Positions 22,746-33,264 are shown, counted from the first letter of the stretch. The stretch: 64,000 bases of DNA from Spongiibacter marinus (GCF_016906995.1 NZ_JAFBBD010000006.1:124001-188000); one strand, 5' to 3'. The notes: generated by a model not told the origin, from the sequence alone. Numbers and translations: made by a program.

Positions 22746-23741
22746 GTGGCATCACTGCGGCTAGCCGTTGATGCAATGGGCGGAGACTTCGGTCTCCGCT
22801 CTACGATTCCCGCCTCCGTTCTCGCACTGAACGAGAATTCAGAACTTCATATCACGCTAGTAGGCGACGAGCCCGCTATTCGTGCTGCCCTGGCTGATTC
22901 CAGAGCGCCCCTCGACCGCTTATCAATAATCCATGCGCCGGATGTGGTGCTGATGGATGATAAACCTGCGTCAGCACTTCGAACAAAACGCCAGTCGTCC
23001 ATGGCGATCGCTTTAGAGCTGCTTCGTGATGGTCAGGTGTCCGCGGTGCTTAGCGCCGGAAACACCGGCGCACTCGTGGCAATGAGCTGCATTATTGTCC
23101 AGCGCATGGACGGCATTCGCCGGCCCGCGATCTGCGCCCCAATCCCCTCCGACCACCATCACACCTTCATGTTGGATCTCGGCGCAAATGTCGAGTGCAG
23201 TGCTGAAGAACTTCGCCAGTACGCAGTGATGGGGAGTGCTTTGTGCAGCGTTGTGGATGGCAATGCCCAGCCGCGCGTTGGTTTATTGAACATTGGTGAG
23301 GAGCTGATAAAGGGGACCGCACTGATGCAAGACACGGCGGCGCTGTTGAACGCGGAACCACGGCTTAACTACGTGGGCTTCGTTGAAGGCGGGGATATTT
23401 TTGGCAGTGAGGTCGATGTGGTGGTTTGCGATGGCTTTGTTGGCAATATCGCCTTGAAGGTGAGTGAAGGTACGGCGTCATTTATCAATCGAACACTGCG
23501 TGCTCAGCTGCGCGAAACCCTTCTCGGGCGCTTGGTCGGTTTATTGTTGTTGCCTGTGCTAAAGCGTTTTCAAAAGCGGCACGACCCGCGTCATTACAAC
23601 GGCGCTGTACTGCTCGGGCTGAAGGGGGTGGTTGTGAAAAGTCATGGCAGCTCTGATGAAAAAGGTTTTCTAGCGGCAATCCAGCAAGCCGCTAGGGCAG
23701 TCGGCCAGGATCTACCAGCGCGCATCGCCGAGCATTTGTAG
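22746..23741 (+). CDS. plsX: Phosphate acyltransferase PlsX
   Basis: A 331-residue PlsX. Start GTG 22746 (MASLRLAVDAMGGDFG), with DAMGGD at residues 9-14. Later ALELLRDGQVSAVLSAGNTGALVAMS, PAICAPIPS, and GNIALKVSEG near the end are conserved family blocks. It converts acyl-ACP to acyl-phosphate for glycerolipid synthesis at the inner face of the membrane. It directly follows rpmF. No fabH lies between it and fabD, unlike E. coli. Confidence 0.95.
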   Translation: MASLRLAVDAMGGDFGLRSTIPASVLALNENSELHITLVGDEPAIRAALADSRAPLDRLSIIHAPDVVLMDDKPASALRTKRQSSMAIALELLRDGQVSAVLSAGNTGALVAMSCIIVQRMDGIRRPAICAPIPSDHHHTFMLDLGANVECSAEELRQYAVMGSALCSVVDGNAQPRVGLLNIGEELIKGTALMQDTAALLNAEPRLNYVGFVEGGDIFGSEVDVVVCDGFVGNIALKVSEGTASFINRTLRAQLRETLLGRLVGLLLLPVLKRFQKRHDPRHYNGAVLLGLKGVVVKSHGSSDEKGFLAAIQQAARAVGQDLPARIAEHL

Positions 23742-23797
23742 TGCGATGCGCCATTTAAAAATCAATAAGTGAATAGATAACAAAGGATGTACAACTG

Positions 23798-24736
23798 ATG
23801 GAAGCAAAGAAGTTAGCATTCGTTTTTCCCGGACAAGGTTCGCAGAAAGTCGGCATGCTTGCCGATTTAGCGGCAGCCTTTCCCGAGGTGAAGAACACCT
23901 TTGCCGAGGCCTCTGACGCCCTGGATTACGATATGTGGGCGTTGGTTCAAGAAGGTGAGCAAGCTCAGCTGAATCTGACCGAGACGACACAGCCCGTGTT
24001 GCTTACCGCTAGTGTGGCGGTGTGGCGCCTGTGGTTAGCACAGGGTGGCCTGCGCCCGGCGATGATGGCCGGGCACAGCCTGGGTGAGTTCTCTGCGCTG
24101 GTCTGTGCCGGTGCAATCGACTTTGCTGACGCCGTGCGACTGGTTCGTGCGCGTGGTCAATATATGCAGACTGCCGTGCCGGTGGGTGAGGGCGCTATGG
24201 CGGCTGTGCTGGGGTTGGATGACGCGAAAATTGAAGAGATTTGTGCGGCAACTGACGGCGTTGTTGAGGCCGTGAATTACAACTCGCCTGGACAGGTGGT
24301 TGTGGCGGGACATACCCAGGCTGTGGAAGCGGCGCTGGGTGCGCTGAAAGACGCCGGTGCCAAGCGCGCGATGTTGCTGCCGGTGAGCGCTCCTTTCCAT
24401 ACCTCATTGATGCGCCCAGCGGGTGAAAAGCTAGCCCAAGCCTTGGCAGAATTGACGATTAACGCGCCTGTCATTCCCGTGGTGCACAATGTTCACGCAC
24501 AAACTGAAGCAAACCCGGCTCAGATCAAGGAATTGCTGACTCAGCAGATATACAGTGCGGTCAAATGGGTGTCCTGTGTGCAGACAATGACCGACTCTGG
24601 GATCGAAATGACGGTAGAGTGCGGGCCGGGCAAGGTGCTGAGTGGCTTGAATAAGCGAATTCAGAAATCGCTGCAGTGCTTGAACCTGGAGAGTCCAGAA
24701 ACCCTAGAGGCCGCATTGGCTGCGGTCGCCGAATAA
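23798..24736 (+). CDS. fabD: Malonyl-CoA:ACP transacylase
   Basis: A 312-residue FabD. FVFPGQGSQ (residues 9-17), the nucleophile serine Ser94 in AGHSLGEFSAL, then Arg119 region (VRARGQYMQ) and the catalytic His in PVSAPFHTSLM near 203. It loads malonate onto ACP for fatty-acid elongation. AAGGA lies upstream of the ATG. fabG follows after 15 bases. The order plsX-fabD-fabG-acpP-fabF is that of Pseudomonas. Confidence 0.96.
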   Translation: MEAKKLAFVFPGQGSQKVGMLADLAAAFPEVKNTFAEASDALDYDMWALVQEGEQAQLNLTETTQPVLLTASVAVWRLWLAQGGLRPAMMAGHSLGEFSALVCAGAIDFADAVRLVRARGQYMQTAVPVGEGAMAAVLGLDDAKIEEICAATDGVVEAVNYNSPGQVVVAGHTQAVEAALGALKDAGAKRAMLLPVSAPFHTSLMRPAGEKLAQALAELTINAPVIPVVHNVHAQTEANPAQIKELLTQQIYSAVKWVSCVQTMTDSGIEMTVECGPGKVLSGLNKRIQKSLQCLNLESPETLEAALAAVAE

Positions 24737-24751
24737 TAAGGAAGTCGTTGT

Positions 24752-25489
24752 ATGAGTGATAAAGTTGCATTGGTGACCGGAGCAAGTCGCGGTATTGGGC
24801 GGGCAATCGCTCTGGCACTAGGCGAGGCAGGTTACACCGTCGTTGGCACGGCTACATCGGAGTCAGGTGCAGAGTCAATATCTGCAGGCTTCGCTGAGCA
24901 GGGCGTGACGGGCTGCGGAATGGTATTGGATGTTGCGTCATCACAGTCAGTGGACGCCGTGCTTAAGGCCATTGGTGAGCAATACGGTGCGCCTACCGTA
25001 CTGGTGAATAACGCCGGTATTACCAAAGACAATATTATGATGCGAATGAAAGAAGAGGAGTGGTTCGATGTCATCGACACTAACCTCAACTCTCTTTATC
25101 GCATTGCAAAAGCCAGCCTGCGCGGCATGACTAAAGCGCGCTGGGGGCGAATTATCAATATCAGCTCTGTTGTGGGCTCAATGGGCAATGCTGGTCAGGC
25201 CAATTATGCCGCGGCAAAGGCCGGAATGGACGGCTTTACTCGAGCGCTTGCCCGGGAGATTGGTTCTCGTGGAATCACGGTGAACAGCGTAGCGCCGGGG
25301 TTTATTGATACGGACATGACGAAGAAATTGCCCGAGGAGCAGCGTGAATCCCTCGCGGGGCAAATTCCTCTGCAGCGCCTGGGGCAGCCCGAGGAAATTG
25401 CGGCCGTTGTCGCGTTTTTGGCGAGTGATGCCGGGGCTTACATTACGGGTGAGACAATTCATGTAAATGGCGGCATGTATATGGCGTAA
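24752..25489 (+). CDS. fabG: 3-oxoacyl-ACP reductase
   Basis: A 245-residue short-chain dehydrogenase. NADPH-binding TGASRGIG (residues 9-16), NNAG (86-89), and the catalytic Ser139, Tyr152 and Lys156 in NISSVVGSMGNAGQANYAAAK. The C-terminus (TGETIHVNGGMYM) is that of FabG. It reduces 3-ketoacyl-ACP in each elongation cycle. A 198-base gap with its own promoter separates it from acpP. Confidence 0.97.
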   Translation: MSDKVALVTGASRGIGRAIALALGEAGYTVVGTATSESGAESISAGFAEQGVTGCGMVLDVASSQSVDAVLKAIGEQYGAPTVLVNNAGITKDNIMMRMKEEEWFDVIDTNLNSLYRIAKASLRGMTKARWGRIINISSVVGSMGNAGQANYAAAKAGMDGFTRALAREIGSRGITVNSVAPGFIDTDMTKKLPEEQRESLAGQIPLQRLGQPEEIAAVVAFLASDAGAYITGETIHVNGGMYMA

Positions 25490-25545
25490 ACATTTGAAAA
25501 ATAGGGCTTTCTTTCTAGAAATGTCGAATTTTTCTGTTTTAGCTA

Positions 25546-25574
25546 TGCACAAGCGTCGGTAGTCGATGTAGAAT
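25546..25574 (+). promoter_or_regulatory. Candidate acpP promoter
   Basis: TGCACA (25546-25551), 17 bases, TAGAAT (25569-25574). acpP is often expressed from its own strong promoter. Leader of about 107 bases. Confidence 0.5.
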
Positions 25575-25687
25575 TAGCGTCCAAGTGCTGGGCCGTACGC
25601 ATCACTATTTTCGGTGAACGACTGAGTTGCCCTAGGGTGAGTCAGGCGCTCCAAACTTTAAAAATTAATTAGGAGTCATTTAGGACC

Positions 25688-25924
25688 ATGAGTAGCATTG
25701 AAGAACGCGTCAAGAAAATTGTGGCAGAGCAACTCGGTGTTAAGGAAGACGACGTGCAGGAGTCTGCCTCTTTTGTAGAAGATCTGGGCGCAGATTCTCT
25801 GGATACCGTTGAGCTAGTAATGGCCCTTGAAGAGGAATTTGAAACTGAAATTCCCGATGAAGAAGCCGAGAAGATCACAACTGTGAAGCTGGCCATCGAT
25901 TACATCAAAGAAAATCTGCAGTAA
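25688..25924 (+). CDS. acpP: Acyl carrier protein
   Basis: A 78-residue acidic ACP with the four-helix pattern. The phosphopantetheine-bearing Ser37 is in [19 protein letters not shown], and the family start [18 protein letters not shown] is present. The start has TTAGGAGTC and TAGGACC upstream. It carries the growing acyl chain through all Fab reactions. A Sfp-type phosphopantetheinyl transferase that could modify it is encoded in the same window at 46769. Confidence 0.98.
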   Translation: MSSIEERVKKIVAEQLGVKEDDVQESASFVEDLGADSLDTVELVMALEEEFETEIPDEEAEKITTVKLAIDYIKENLQ

Positions 25925-25937
25925 GTTTTCTGCACAG

Positions 25938-25992
25938 GCGGGAATTCCCGCAAGGAAAAAGCCGTTTCTATGAACATAGAGCGGCTTTTTTT
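25938..25992 (+). terminator. acpP terminator region
   Basis: A perfect 14-base palindrome (GCGGGAATTCCCGC, 25938-25951) is followed by a longer stem AAAGCCG/CGGCTTT with inner TCTATG/CATAGA (25957-25986) and seven T. The second part is a good intrinsic terminator; acpP message is thus separated from fabF. Confidence 0.85.
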
Positions 25993-26118
25993 ATGTCTGA
26001 AGATAAAGTTTGCGCGCAGATTGCGATAGTATTCTGCCGGTAAAGGCGGTAGCTCGGTATCAGATAGCCAGTTTCTGTAGGGTTAGCGAGCATAGAAAAT
26101 AGGTAGCTGGAGGTATTC

Positions 26119-27363
26119 ATGTCAAAGCGCAGAGTGGTGGTAACTGGATTGGGGATGGTGAGCCCACTCGGTAATTCCGTTGCAGAAAGCTGGCAGCAGA
26201 TTCTCGAAGGGCGCAGCGGCGTTGCCGAAATAAATAGCTTTGACACCTCGGCGTATGCAACGCGCATTGGGGCCTCGATAAAGGATTTTTCTGTCGACGA
26301 GTATATGTCGGCGAAAGAAGCCAAGCGCTTTGATCCGTTTATCCACTATGGCATTGCGGCAGCAGAGCAGGCCCTGAGTGATTCTGGGCTGGCGATACAA
26401 GACAGCAATGCGCATCGCGTAGGAACCGCAATTGGTTCTGGTATTGGCGGTATCGGCTTGATTGAAAAAAGCCGGATGACTATCGAGAAGAGTGGCCCGA
26501 GAAAGCTGTCGCCGTTCACAGTACCAGGCGCGATCATCAATATGGTGGCGGGCCTGATGGCGATCCGCCACAACCTTCAGGGGCCAAGCATCGCGATCAC
26601 CACTGCGTGCACCACGGGTACCCACAATATTGGTATGGCGGCGCGCATGATCGCCTACGGCGATGCCGATGCGATGCTCGTTGGTGGTGCCGAGATGGCA
26701 ACCACGCAGGTTGGCTTGGGCGGCTTTGCCGCGGCGCGGGCAATGTCGACGCGCAACGATGACCCCCAGGGCGCAAGCCGCCCCTGGGACAAAGAGCGCG
26801 ATGGCTTCGTATTGGGCGATGGCGCAGGCATGCTAGTACTGGAAGAACTTGAATCTGCAAGGCAGCGCGGCGCGACAATTTACGCTGAGTTGAGCGGTTT
26901 TGGTATGAGCTGCGACGCCTTTCATATGACCTCTCCACCAGAAGACGGCCGCGGTGCCCTTGCGGCAATGCAAGCGGCATTGAACGATGCCCAAAAAGAT
27001 GCCGCGGTACTGGATTATATCAATGCCCACGGCACCTCCACGGTGGCGGGCGATGTTGCAGAAAGCCGGGCGATAGAGCGTTTAATGGGGCCGGCGGCTG
27101 ATGCGGTGGCGGTAAGCTCCACCAAATCAATGGTTGGGCATCTACTGGGCGCGGCTGGCGCTGTTGAGGCGATATTCTCGGTGCTCGCCATTCGCGATCA
27201 GGTGGCGCCGCCGACCATAAATCTACAGACGCCGGATGAGGGCTGTACCCTGAATTACGTTCCCAACGCTGCCCAGCAGCGCCGGATTGAGCACGCCATG
27301 TCGAATTCGTTCGGTTTTGGTGGCACTAACGGCAGCTTGCTTTTCAGTCGCTATCAAGGCTGA
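26119..27363 (+). CDS. fabF: 3-oxoacyl-ACP synthase II
   Basis: A 414-residue FabF condensing enzyme. Catalytic Cys164 in TTACTTGTH, His304 in INAHGTST and His341 in VGHLLGAAG form the Cys-His-His set. The ATG has GGAGG upstream. It elongates acyl-ACP with malonyl-ACP and controls temperature-dependent unsaturated chain length in E. coli. pabC starts 14 bases after the stop. Confidence 0.97.
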   Translation: MSKRRVVVTGLGMVSPLGNSVAESWQQILEGRSGVAEINSFDTSAYATRIGASIKDFSVDEYMSAKEAKRFDPFIHYGIAAAEQALSDSGLAIQDSNAHRVGTAIGSGIGGIGLIEKSRMTIEKSGPRKLSPFTVPGAIINMVAGLMAIRHNLQGPSIAITTACTTGTHNIGMAARMIAYGDADAMLVGGAEMATTQVGLGGFAAARAMSTRNDDPQGASRPWDKERDGFVLGDGAGMLVLEELESARQRGATIYAELSGFGMSCDAFHMTSPPEDGRGALAAMQAALNDAQKDAAVLDYINAHGTSTVAGDVAESRAIERLMGPAADAVAVSSTKSMVGHLLGAAGAVEAIFSVLAIRDQVAPPTINLQTPDEGCTLNYVPNAAQQRRIEHAMSNSFGFGGTNGSLLFSRYQG

Positions 27364-27377
27364 GTTGGCGCTCTCGG

Positions 27378-28196
27378 ATGGTAGATAAACAGGCCATTTT
27401 TAACGGCAAGCCCTGTGATCGATCTTTAGCGGCGAATCGAGGTATGGCCTATGGCGACGGGCTGTACGAAACCCTATTGGTGAATGAGGGTAAGCCGTTA
27501 TGGCTGGACGAGCACCTGGCGAGACTGTTATCCGGTGCGACGCGCTTGCGGTTAGACATCGATAGCGTAGCCTTGTGCGAGGACGTTCGCGCAATCTGCG
27601 CGCCGGTAAAAGGTAGGCGAGTCCTTAAGATTCTGTGTTTTCGCCGCAGTGGCGGGCGCGGCTACCAGCCTCAATCGCGCACTGCAGAGCGCTTATTATC
27701 CCTTTGGCCAGAACCTGGTGGCGAGTTGTGGCACCACGGCGCCCGGCTTATGTTGTGTCAAACGCGCATGGCAATGAATGCCCAGTTTGCCGGCATTAAA
27801 CATTGCAACCGGTTGGAGCAGGTAATGGCCGCCGAGGAGTTGCAAGGCAGTACTTGCGATGAAGGCTTGATGCTGGATACCAGTGGCCGCGTAATAGAAG
27901 GAACGCGAAGTAACCTGTTTGCCGTAAGTTCCGGAAAACTGTATACACCGTCGCTGAACGAGAGTGGTGTTGCAGGTATCATGCGGGAGAAAATACTGCA
28001 CTGGGCGAAAGCGCAGGGAATACCGACTCTTCAAGTAAATATGGGCCCGTCAATGCTCCAACGTGCTGACGAAATCTTTGTATGCAACAGTGTTTTTGGG
28101 CTGTGGCCGGCGCTGTCTATCGGCTGTCTACAGAAATCTATCGGTCCGATGAGCCGAGCCGCGCAGGCACATTTTGAATCTCAATTTCATGCGTAA
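27378..28196 (+). CDS. pabC: Aminodeoxychorismate lyase
   Basis: A 272-residue fold-type IV PLP enzyme. GDGLYETLLV near residue 27, the PLP lysine in AGIKHCNRLEQVMAAEEL near 137, and VIEGTRSNLFAV near 175 are the PabC pattern. It makes p-aminobenzoate from aminodeoxychorismate for folate. Its stop overlaps the start of mltG by eight bases, the usual linkage between these genes. Confidence 0.93.
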   Translation: MVDKQAIFNGKPCDRSLAANRGMAYGDGLYETLLVNEGKPLWLDEHLARLLSGATRLRLDIDSVALCEDVRAICAPVKGRRVLKILCFRRSGGRGYQPQSRTAERLLSLWPEPGGELWHHGARLMLCQTRMAMNAQFAGIKHCNRLEQVMAAEELQGSTCDEGLMLDTSGRVIEGTRSNLFAVSSGKLYTPSLNESGVAGIMREKILHWAKAQGIPTLQVNMGPSMLQRADEIFVCNSVFGLWPALSIGCLQKSIGPMSRAAQAHFESQFHA

Positions 28197-29250
28197 ATTA
28201 TTTCGCGCTGCGATAGCGCTTATTTTTCCCGTTGTAATCCTCTGCCTGCTCTTGCTGGCATATGTCGATCGCTACTTTGACCGGGCTCTGAATCTGGGCG
28301 AGACTGCCCAAACGTTTGTACTGAACCGGGGAACCGGCTTTTCTGCTGCCATTAATCAGGCCGCCTCACAGGGGTGGCTCACACAACCCGATGTACTGAA
28401 GATCTACGGCCGCTTATTTCCATCACAGGCAGAAATTCGCGCGGGGGAATATCGCCTAGAGCCCGGCATCACCGTGGGAGAATGGCTGCAAATGCTCCGC
28501 GATGGCGAGGTGCTGAGCCACCAATTGACCTTTGTCGAGGGCTCTACGCTTGGCCAGGTAATACAGCAATTGTCGTCCCACGCATTGATTGATGCTGAGG
28601 GTATGAACCCCCCGACAGATGAGCAGTTTTGGTCCAGTCTTGGTATTGAACAGCCGCTGGCAGAAAACCCGGAAGGTTTGTTTTTCCCTGATACCTATGA
28701 CTTTCATCGCGGTGATTCAGCCGAGATGTTGCTGCGCCGCGCCTACCAGCGATTACAGCGAGTGTTAAATGAAGAGTGGGCGGCGCGAGCGGACGGCTTG
28801 CCATATAAAACCGCCTATGAAGCGCTGATTATGGCGTCGATCATCGAGAAAGAGACCGGCGTGCCCCATGAGCGCGGCGAGATCGCCGGCGTATTTGTTC
28901 GACGCCTTCAGCGTGGTATGCGTTTGCAGACAGACCCAACTGTCATTTATGGAATGGGGGAGGCCTACCGCGGCAACATCCGTGGGCGAGATTTGCGTGA
29001 CGCCAGTAACCCTTACAACACATACAGAATCAACGGCTTGCCGCCAACGCCGATAGCATTGGCTGGGCGAGAAGCCATTCACGCAGCCCTTCACCCAGTG
29101 GCAGGTGATAGCTTGTTCTTTGTGGCGAAGGGTGATGGCAGCCATCAGTTTTCGGCCACCTTGGCCGAGCATGAGGCTGCGGTGAAACGCTACCAGCTGC
29201 GTCGACGCAGTGATTATCGATCCAGCCCTGTGGCTACGGAGAAACGCTAA
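28189..29250 (+). CDS. mltG: Endolytic murein transglycosylase MltG (YceG)
   Basis: A 353-residue protein. ATG 28189 overlaps the pabC stop; a TTG at 28174 is less likely. One N-terminal transmembrane helix ([19 protein letters not shown]) is followed by a LysM-like part, then the catalytic YceG domain. Motif [17 protein letters not shown] has the catalytic glutamate, and [10 protein letters not shown] and [17 protein letters not shown] follow. It cuts nascent glycan strands in the periplasm and ends chain elongation. tmk overlaps its stop (TAATG). Confidence 0.93.
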   Translation: MRKLFRAAIALIFPVVILCLLLLAYVDRYFDRALNLGETAQTFVLNRGTGFSAAINQAASQGWLTQPDVLKIYGRLFPSQAEIRAGEYRLEPGITVGEWLQMLRDGEVLSHQLTFVEGSTLGQVIQQLSSHALIDAEGMNPPTDEQFWSSLGIEQPLAENPEGLFFPDTYDFHRGDSAEMLLRRAYQRLQRVLNEEWAARADGLPYKTAYEALIMASIIEKETGVPHERGEIAGVFVRRLQRGMRLQTDPTVIYGMGEAYRGNIRGRDLRDASNPYNTYRINGLPPTPIALAGREAIHAALHPVAGDSLFFVAKGDGSHQFSATLAEHEAAVKRYQLRRRSDYRSSPVATEKR

Positions 29251-29888
29251 TGCCGACGACTGCGCGATTTATTACCCTGGAAGGTGGGGAGGGCGTCGGA
29301 AAGTCCAGCAATATGGCGTTTATCGTCGATACGCTGGCGGCGGCGGGCATCCCCTATATCCAAACCCGCGAGCCGGGCGGTACCGCTTTAGCGGAGAGTA
29401 TTCGCGAATTGTTGCTCGAGCCTCGCGATGAGCCGATGGCAGAGCTGACGGAGTTATTGCTGGTGTTCGCGGCGAGAGCGCAGCATTTACAACAGAAAAT
29501 AATCCCTGCGTTAAACGCCGGCACCTGGGTGATTTGTGATCGCTTTACGGATGCCACCATGGCATACCAGGGAGCTGGGAGAGGCCTATCTGTGGCAGTT
29601 ATTCAGCAGTTGCGCCAATTGGTGCAGGCTGAGTTGCAACCGGATCTTACGCTGTTGCTCGATGCCCCTATTGATGTCGGTATGGGGCGCGCGAGTCGTC
29701 GCGGGGAGCTCGATCGCTTCGAGCGCGAGCAGGCAGATTTCTTTCAGCGCGTGCGCCAGGGCTATTTGGATCAGGCGCACGCTGAGCCGGAGCGATACCG
29801 GGTGATTGATGCCTCGCAAGCGCTGGAAGCAGTGCAGCAGGATATTCACCAGGTGCTGCAAGAGGTATTGCAGGGGGCTGGGGCATGA
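29250..29888 (+). CDS. tmk: Thymidylate kinase
   Basis: A 212-residue kinase. P-loop [10 protein letters not shown] (residues 9-18), TREPGGT near 40, the [16 protein letters not shown] lid segment near 95-110, and the LID-type RRGELDRFE near 150 (the arginine-rich lid of the E. coli type). It phosphorylates dTMP to dTDP. It shares its first base with the mltG stop and its stop overlaps holB, so the block is translationally coupled. Confidence 0.95.
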   Translation: MPTTARFITLEGGEGVGKSSNMAFIVDTLAAAGIPYIQTREPGGTALAESIRELLLEPRDEPMAELTELLLVFAARAQHLQQKIIPALNAGTWVICDRFTDATMAYQGAGRGLSVAVIQQLRQLVQAELQPDLTLLLDAPIDVGMGRASRRGELDRFEREQADFFQRVRQGYLDQAHAEPERYRVIDASQALEAVQQDIHQVLQEVLQGAGA

Positions 29889-30880
29889 GTAGTATGCCGC
29901 TGAGTTATCCCTGGCAAATGCCACAATGGCAGCAGCTGGCAGGCTTACATGAAGGGCAGCGGTTTCCCCATGCGCTGTTACTGGGTGGACCCTCGGGTAT
30001 CGGCAAGCTGCAGTTTGGTCGGGCGCTGCTTTGCAGCCTGTTGTGTGAGCACCCTAAAAATTTTTTGGCTTGTGGTGAATGCCATTCGTGCCAGCTTTAC
30101 CAAAGCGGTAGTCACCCGGATATCCGCGAGCTTTGCCCGGAAGAGGGCAAGCGCCAGATTGGCGTTGATCAGGTCCGCGCTCTTCAGCAATTTACTTCGC
30201 AAAGTGCTTACCGAGAGGGTGGCCGTAAGCTGGTATTGATTCACCCCGCTGAGGCGATGAACCCCTACACCGCAAATGCCTTACTGAAAACCCTGGAGGA
30301 GCCGGCGGGCGACACCGTACTGGTTTTGCTGAGTCACTCGCCGAGTCAGTTGTTGGCGACTATTCGCTCGCGCTGCGTGCAGCTTACCTTCCCCCTGCCC
30401 GAACACAACAGTGCCCTGAAATGGTTGCAGAATCAGTTAGGGCAGACTGAGGATGCCGAGGCCCTGTTGCGGGAGTCTGGCGGGCGTCCTCTGGCCGCTC
30501 AACAGCTTTATGAGAGCGATGGCCTGAGCCAATGGCGAGCACAGGACGCCGCGCTGGCTGAGGTGGTCGAGGGCAAAAAGACCGTGCTGCAACTGGCCGA
30601 TAGCTGGCAAGACCGGGAAGTTCCAGAGGTGCTTGAGTGGTGGCTGAATCGCTTGGCGGCACTGATCAAACACTTGTCGGCCGGTCAGCCGTTGAACGCG
30701 CGTTGGCAGGCTTACACGTCTATGGCCTTGCCGTCGGTTTATCTGCAATACGAGCAAGCCTTGGGATTGCGGGCGACCTTGCTTCGCGGTGCGGCGCTCA
30801 ATAAACGCCTGGTATTGGAGAAGCTGCTACTGGACTGGTTTGATGCCTTTTATGGCCGTGCGCCGTCGCGGGCTTATTGA
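29885..30880 (+). CDS. holB: DNA polymerase III delta-prime subunit
   Basis: A 331-residue clamp-loader subunit. The modified P-loop [12 protein letters not shown] (residues 34-45) does not keep the Thr/Ser after GK, as in other non-ATP-binding delta-prime proteins. The zinc motif [17 protein letters not shown] follows at about residue 60, and the Ser-Arg-Cys finger (TIRSRCVQL) is present. It is the wrench of the gamma complex that loads the beta clamp. It overlaps tmk by four bases, and pilZ follows. Confidence 0.94.
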   Translation: MSSMPLSYPWQMPQWQQLAGLHEGQRFPHALLLGGPSGIGKLQFGRALLCSLLCEHPKNFLACGECHSCQLYQSGSHPDIRELCPEEGKRQIGVDQVRALQQFTSQSAYREGGRKLVLIHPAEAMNPYTANALLKTLEEPAGDTVLVLLSHSPSQLLATIRSRCVQLTFPLPEHNSALKWLQNQLGQTEDAEALLRESGGRPLAAQQLYESDGLSQWRAQDAALAEVVEGKKTVLQLADSWQDREVPEVLEWWLNRLAALIKHLSAGQPLNARWQAYTSMALPSVYLQYEQALGLRATLLRGAALNKRLVLEKLLLDWFDAFYGRAPSRAY

Positions 30881-30944
30881 TATAGTAGAAACATAACTCG
30901 CCGAACACCCGATGCAGGCGGTGGGCACAAATGGGGAAGGGTTC

Positions 30945-31298
30945 ATGAGTGGAGCACAGCAGGGCGCGCGCAACGGTATTTTGTCCCTGACAATCCGTGA
31001 TAAAGCAGTGTTGTATGCGGCATACATGCCGTTTATTCGCGATGGTGGTCTATTTGTGCCAACGACCAAGTCCTACAAGGTTGGCGATGAAGTCTTCATG
31101 CTGCTGACGCTGATGGACGAAGTGGAAAAAATTCCCGTTGCCGGAAAAGTGGTGTGGATTACCCCGCGTGGTGCGCAAAGTAATCGCGCGGCGGGTATTG
31201 GTGTTCAGTTCATTGGTGAAGACAAAACCGCCAACCAAAAAATAGAGCAGCAGTTAGCCGGAATACTGGAGTCGGAAAAACCGACCCATACCATGTAA
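30945..31298 (+). CDS. pilZ: PilZ domain protein of type IV pilus assembly
   Basis: Start at ATG 30945 (GGGGAAGGG upstream), giving the usual 117-residue length; ATG 30912 is the alternative. It is a short PilZ with strands GILSLTIRD, GGLFVPTTKSYKVGDEVFML, PVAGKVVWITPRG and GIGVQFIGE. The cyclic di-GMP RxxxR motif of true receptors is not seen, as in Pseudomonas PilZ. It is needed for pilus extension. It follows holB in the conserved order holB-pilZ-tatD. Confidence 0.92.
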   Translation: MSGAQQGARNGILSLTIRDKAVLYAAYMPFIRDGGLFVPTTKSYKVGDEVFMLLTLMDEVEKIPVAGKVVWITPRGAQSNRAAGIGVQFIGEDKTANQKIEQQLAGILESEKPTHTM

Positions 31299-31340
31299 TT
31301 GAAGCCCCTCCTCGATAGCAAATTTGGAAACCCTTTTACT

Positions 31341-32114
31341 ATGTTGGTAGACAGCCACTGTCACCTGGATCGCATTGACCTCAGTCCATACGACGGCGAG
31401 CTTGCTGCTGCCGTTCGCGCCGCGCAGGAGCGTGGGGTAGATAGAATGTTGTGTATTGGCATCGACTTAAATAATGCCCCCAAAGTCGTAGAGATCGCAC
31501 AGCAGTTCGACAATATCTATGCATCTGTGGGGATTCACCCCTTGGATATCAGTGAAGATATTTGTGAAGTCGATGCCCTGGTTGAACTCTCAGACCAGGA
31601 GAAAGTGATTGCGATCGGCGAAACCGGGCTCGACTATTACTACAGCGCTGAGAAGAAAGTGCTGCAGCAAGGCAGCTTCGCCAATCACTTGAAGGCGTCA
31701 GTAAAAACGGGAAAGCCCGTCATCGTGCACACGCGTGACGCCCGTGAAGATACCCTGTCGTTGATACAGCAGCACGGCGACCCAAAGGTTGCTGGTGTGC
31801 TGCACTGCTTCACCGAATCGTGGGAAATGGCCAGCGCAGCCATGGAGATGGGCTACTACATTTCCTTTTCGGGCATTATCACCTTCAAGAATGCCGCCGA
31901 GCTGCGCGACGTGGTAAAAAAAGTACCGATGGAGCGCTTGCTGGTGGAAACCGATTCTCCCTATCTTGCGCCGGTGCCTTATCGCGGCAAGAAAAATGAG
32001 CCCAAATACGTTCGCGAGGTCGCCGAGTGTGTTGCCGAACTAAAAGGGCTGAGTTTTGAGCAGGTTGCTGAGCAGAGCAGCAGGAATTTCGACCGACTTT
32101 TCAATTTAGTGTGA
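31341..32114 (+). CDS. tatD: TatD-family metal-dependent deoxyribonuclease
   Basis: Start at ATG 31341 (MLVDSHCHLD); the frame is open from a TTG at 31299 but the family begins here. The 257-residue product has metal-binding HCH near the start, AIGETGLDYYY with a metal Glu near residue 90, HTRDA near 130, HCFTESW near 155, and ETDSPYLAP near 205. It is a 3'-5' DNase of the TIM-barrel fold. It ends the fab-pil run; gcvT begins after 34 bases. Confidence 0.93.
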   Translation: MLVDSHCHLDRIDLSPYDGELAAAVRAAQERGVDRMLCIGIDLNNAPKVVEIAQQFDNIYASVGIHPLDISEDICEVDALVELSDQEKVIAIGETGLDYYYSAEKKVLQQGSFANHLKASVKTGKPVIVHTRDAREDTLSLIQQHGDPKVAGVLHCFTESWEMASAAMEMGYYISFSGIITFKNAAELRDVVKKVPMERLLVETDSPYLAPVPYRGKKNEPKYVREVAECVAELKGLSFEQVAEQSSRNFDRLFNLV

Positions 32115-32148
32115 GCTACTTCACCGCATCTTACCGTGGGGACAAATT

Positions 32149-33264
32149 TTGAGTGATTCCAATCTCCAGCGCACCGCGCTCTACCAGCTTCATATCGACC
32201 TTGGCGCAAAAATGGTGCCCTTCGCCGGTTATGAAATGCCTGTGCAATATCCTCTGGGTGTAAAGAAAGAGCACCTTCATACCAGGGAAGCGGCAGGGTT
32301 GTTCGATGTATCGCACATGGGGCAAATTCGCCTTCAAGGTGAAAATATAGCTCGGGAACTGGAGAAAATACTGCCTCAAGATGTGCTCGGTCTGGCAGAG
32401 GGGCGTCAACGCTACGGCTTAATGCTAAATGAGCAAGGCGGCATTCGTGACGATCTGATGTTTGCCAATCGCGGCGATGATTTTCTACTAGTGGTCAATG
32501 CCGCATGTAAAAACGACGATGCCGCCTGGCTGCGTGAGCACCTGCCTTCATCAATACAGGTTGAGCTGCAAAATGATCGCGCACTACTGGCATTGCAGGG
32601 GCCAAAAGCTCGCGCCGTGCTAAGTAAGTTGGCGCCGACAACGGCTGCCATGCGCTTTATGGATACGGGTTTTATCAGCGTGGCGGGCATTGATTGCTGG
32701 CTGAGCTGCTCCGGTTACACTGGCGAGGATGGCTATGAAATTTCCGTGGCCAGTGCCGATGCCGAAAAATTAGCAAAAGCGCTTTTAGCTGAACCTGAAG
32801 TGGAGGCTATAGGTCTGGGGGCTCGCGACTCGCTGCGTCTCGAGGCCGGGCTGTGCTTGTACGGGCACGATATGGACCAATCTCGCAGCCCAATTGAAGC
32901 GGGCTTGTTGTGGGCAATTCAAAAATGCCGGCGTCCAGGCGGCGAGAGAGAGGGCGGGTACATCGGCGCAAGCGTGATTGCTCAGCAACTTCAAGATGGC
33001 GTTGCTGAGAAGCGGGTGCTGTTAGATGTGGAAGGGCGGGCGCCGGTTCGTGAGCACAGCGCCATTGTCAATGCTGACGGCGAACGTGTCGGTGAGGTCT
33101 GCAGTGGGGGCTTTGGCCCGTCGACGGGTGGACCGCTGGCGATGGCCTACATCGCGTGTTCGGCGATGGAGCAGCAAACGCTGTTTGCCGAGCTGAGAGG
33201 CAAGAAAATTCCCGTGGCCGTTCGCAGCGGCAGTTTTGTTCCCCAGCGTTACTATCGCGGCTAA
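32149..33264 (+). CDS. gcvT: Aminomethyltransferase (glycine cleavage T protein)
   Basis: A 371-residue GcvT starting at TTG 32149 (GTGGGGA upstream). Family blocks are GAKMVPFAGYEMPVQY, FDVSHMGQI, VNAACKNDD, GYTGEDGYEI near residue 190, LEAGLCLYGHDMD, and the final IPVAVRSGSFVPQRYY. It transfers the methylene group of the lipoyl-bound intermediate to tetrahydrofolate. No gcvH or gcvP is in the window, so it is a lone copy here. Its stop overlaps the GH84 gene by one base. Confidence 0.93.
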   Translation: MSDSNLQRTALYQLHIDLGAKMVPFAGYEMPVQYPLGVKKEHLHTREAAGLFDVSHMGQIRLQGENIARELEKILPQDVLGLAEGRQRYGLMLNEQGGIRDDLMFANRGDDFLLVVNAACKNDDAAWLREHLPSSIQVELQNDRALLALQGPKARAVLSKLAPTTAAMRFMDTGFISVAGIDCWLSCSGYTGEDGYEISVASADAEKLAKALLAEPEVEAIGLGARDSLRLEAGLCLYGHDMDQSRSPIEAGLLWAIQKCRRPGGEREGGYIGASVIAQQLQDGVAEKRVLLDVEGRAPVREHSAIVNADGERVGEVCSGGFGPSTGGPLAMAYIACSAMEQQTLFAELRGKKIPVAVRSGSFVPQRYYRG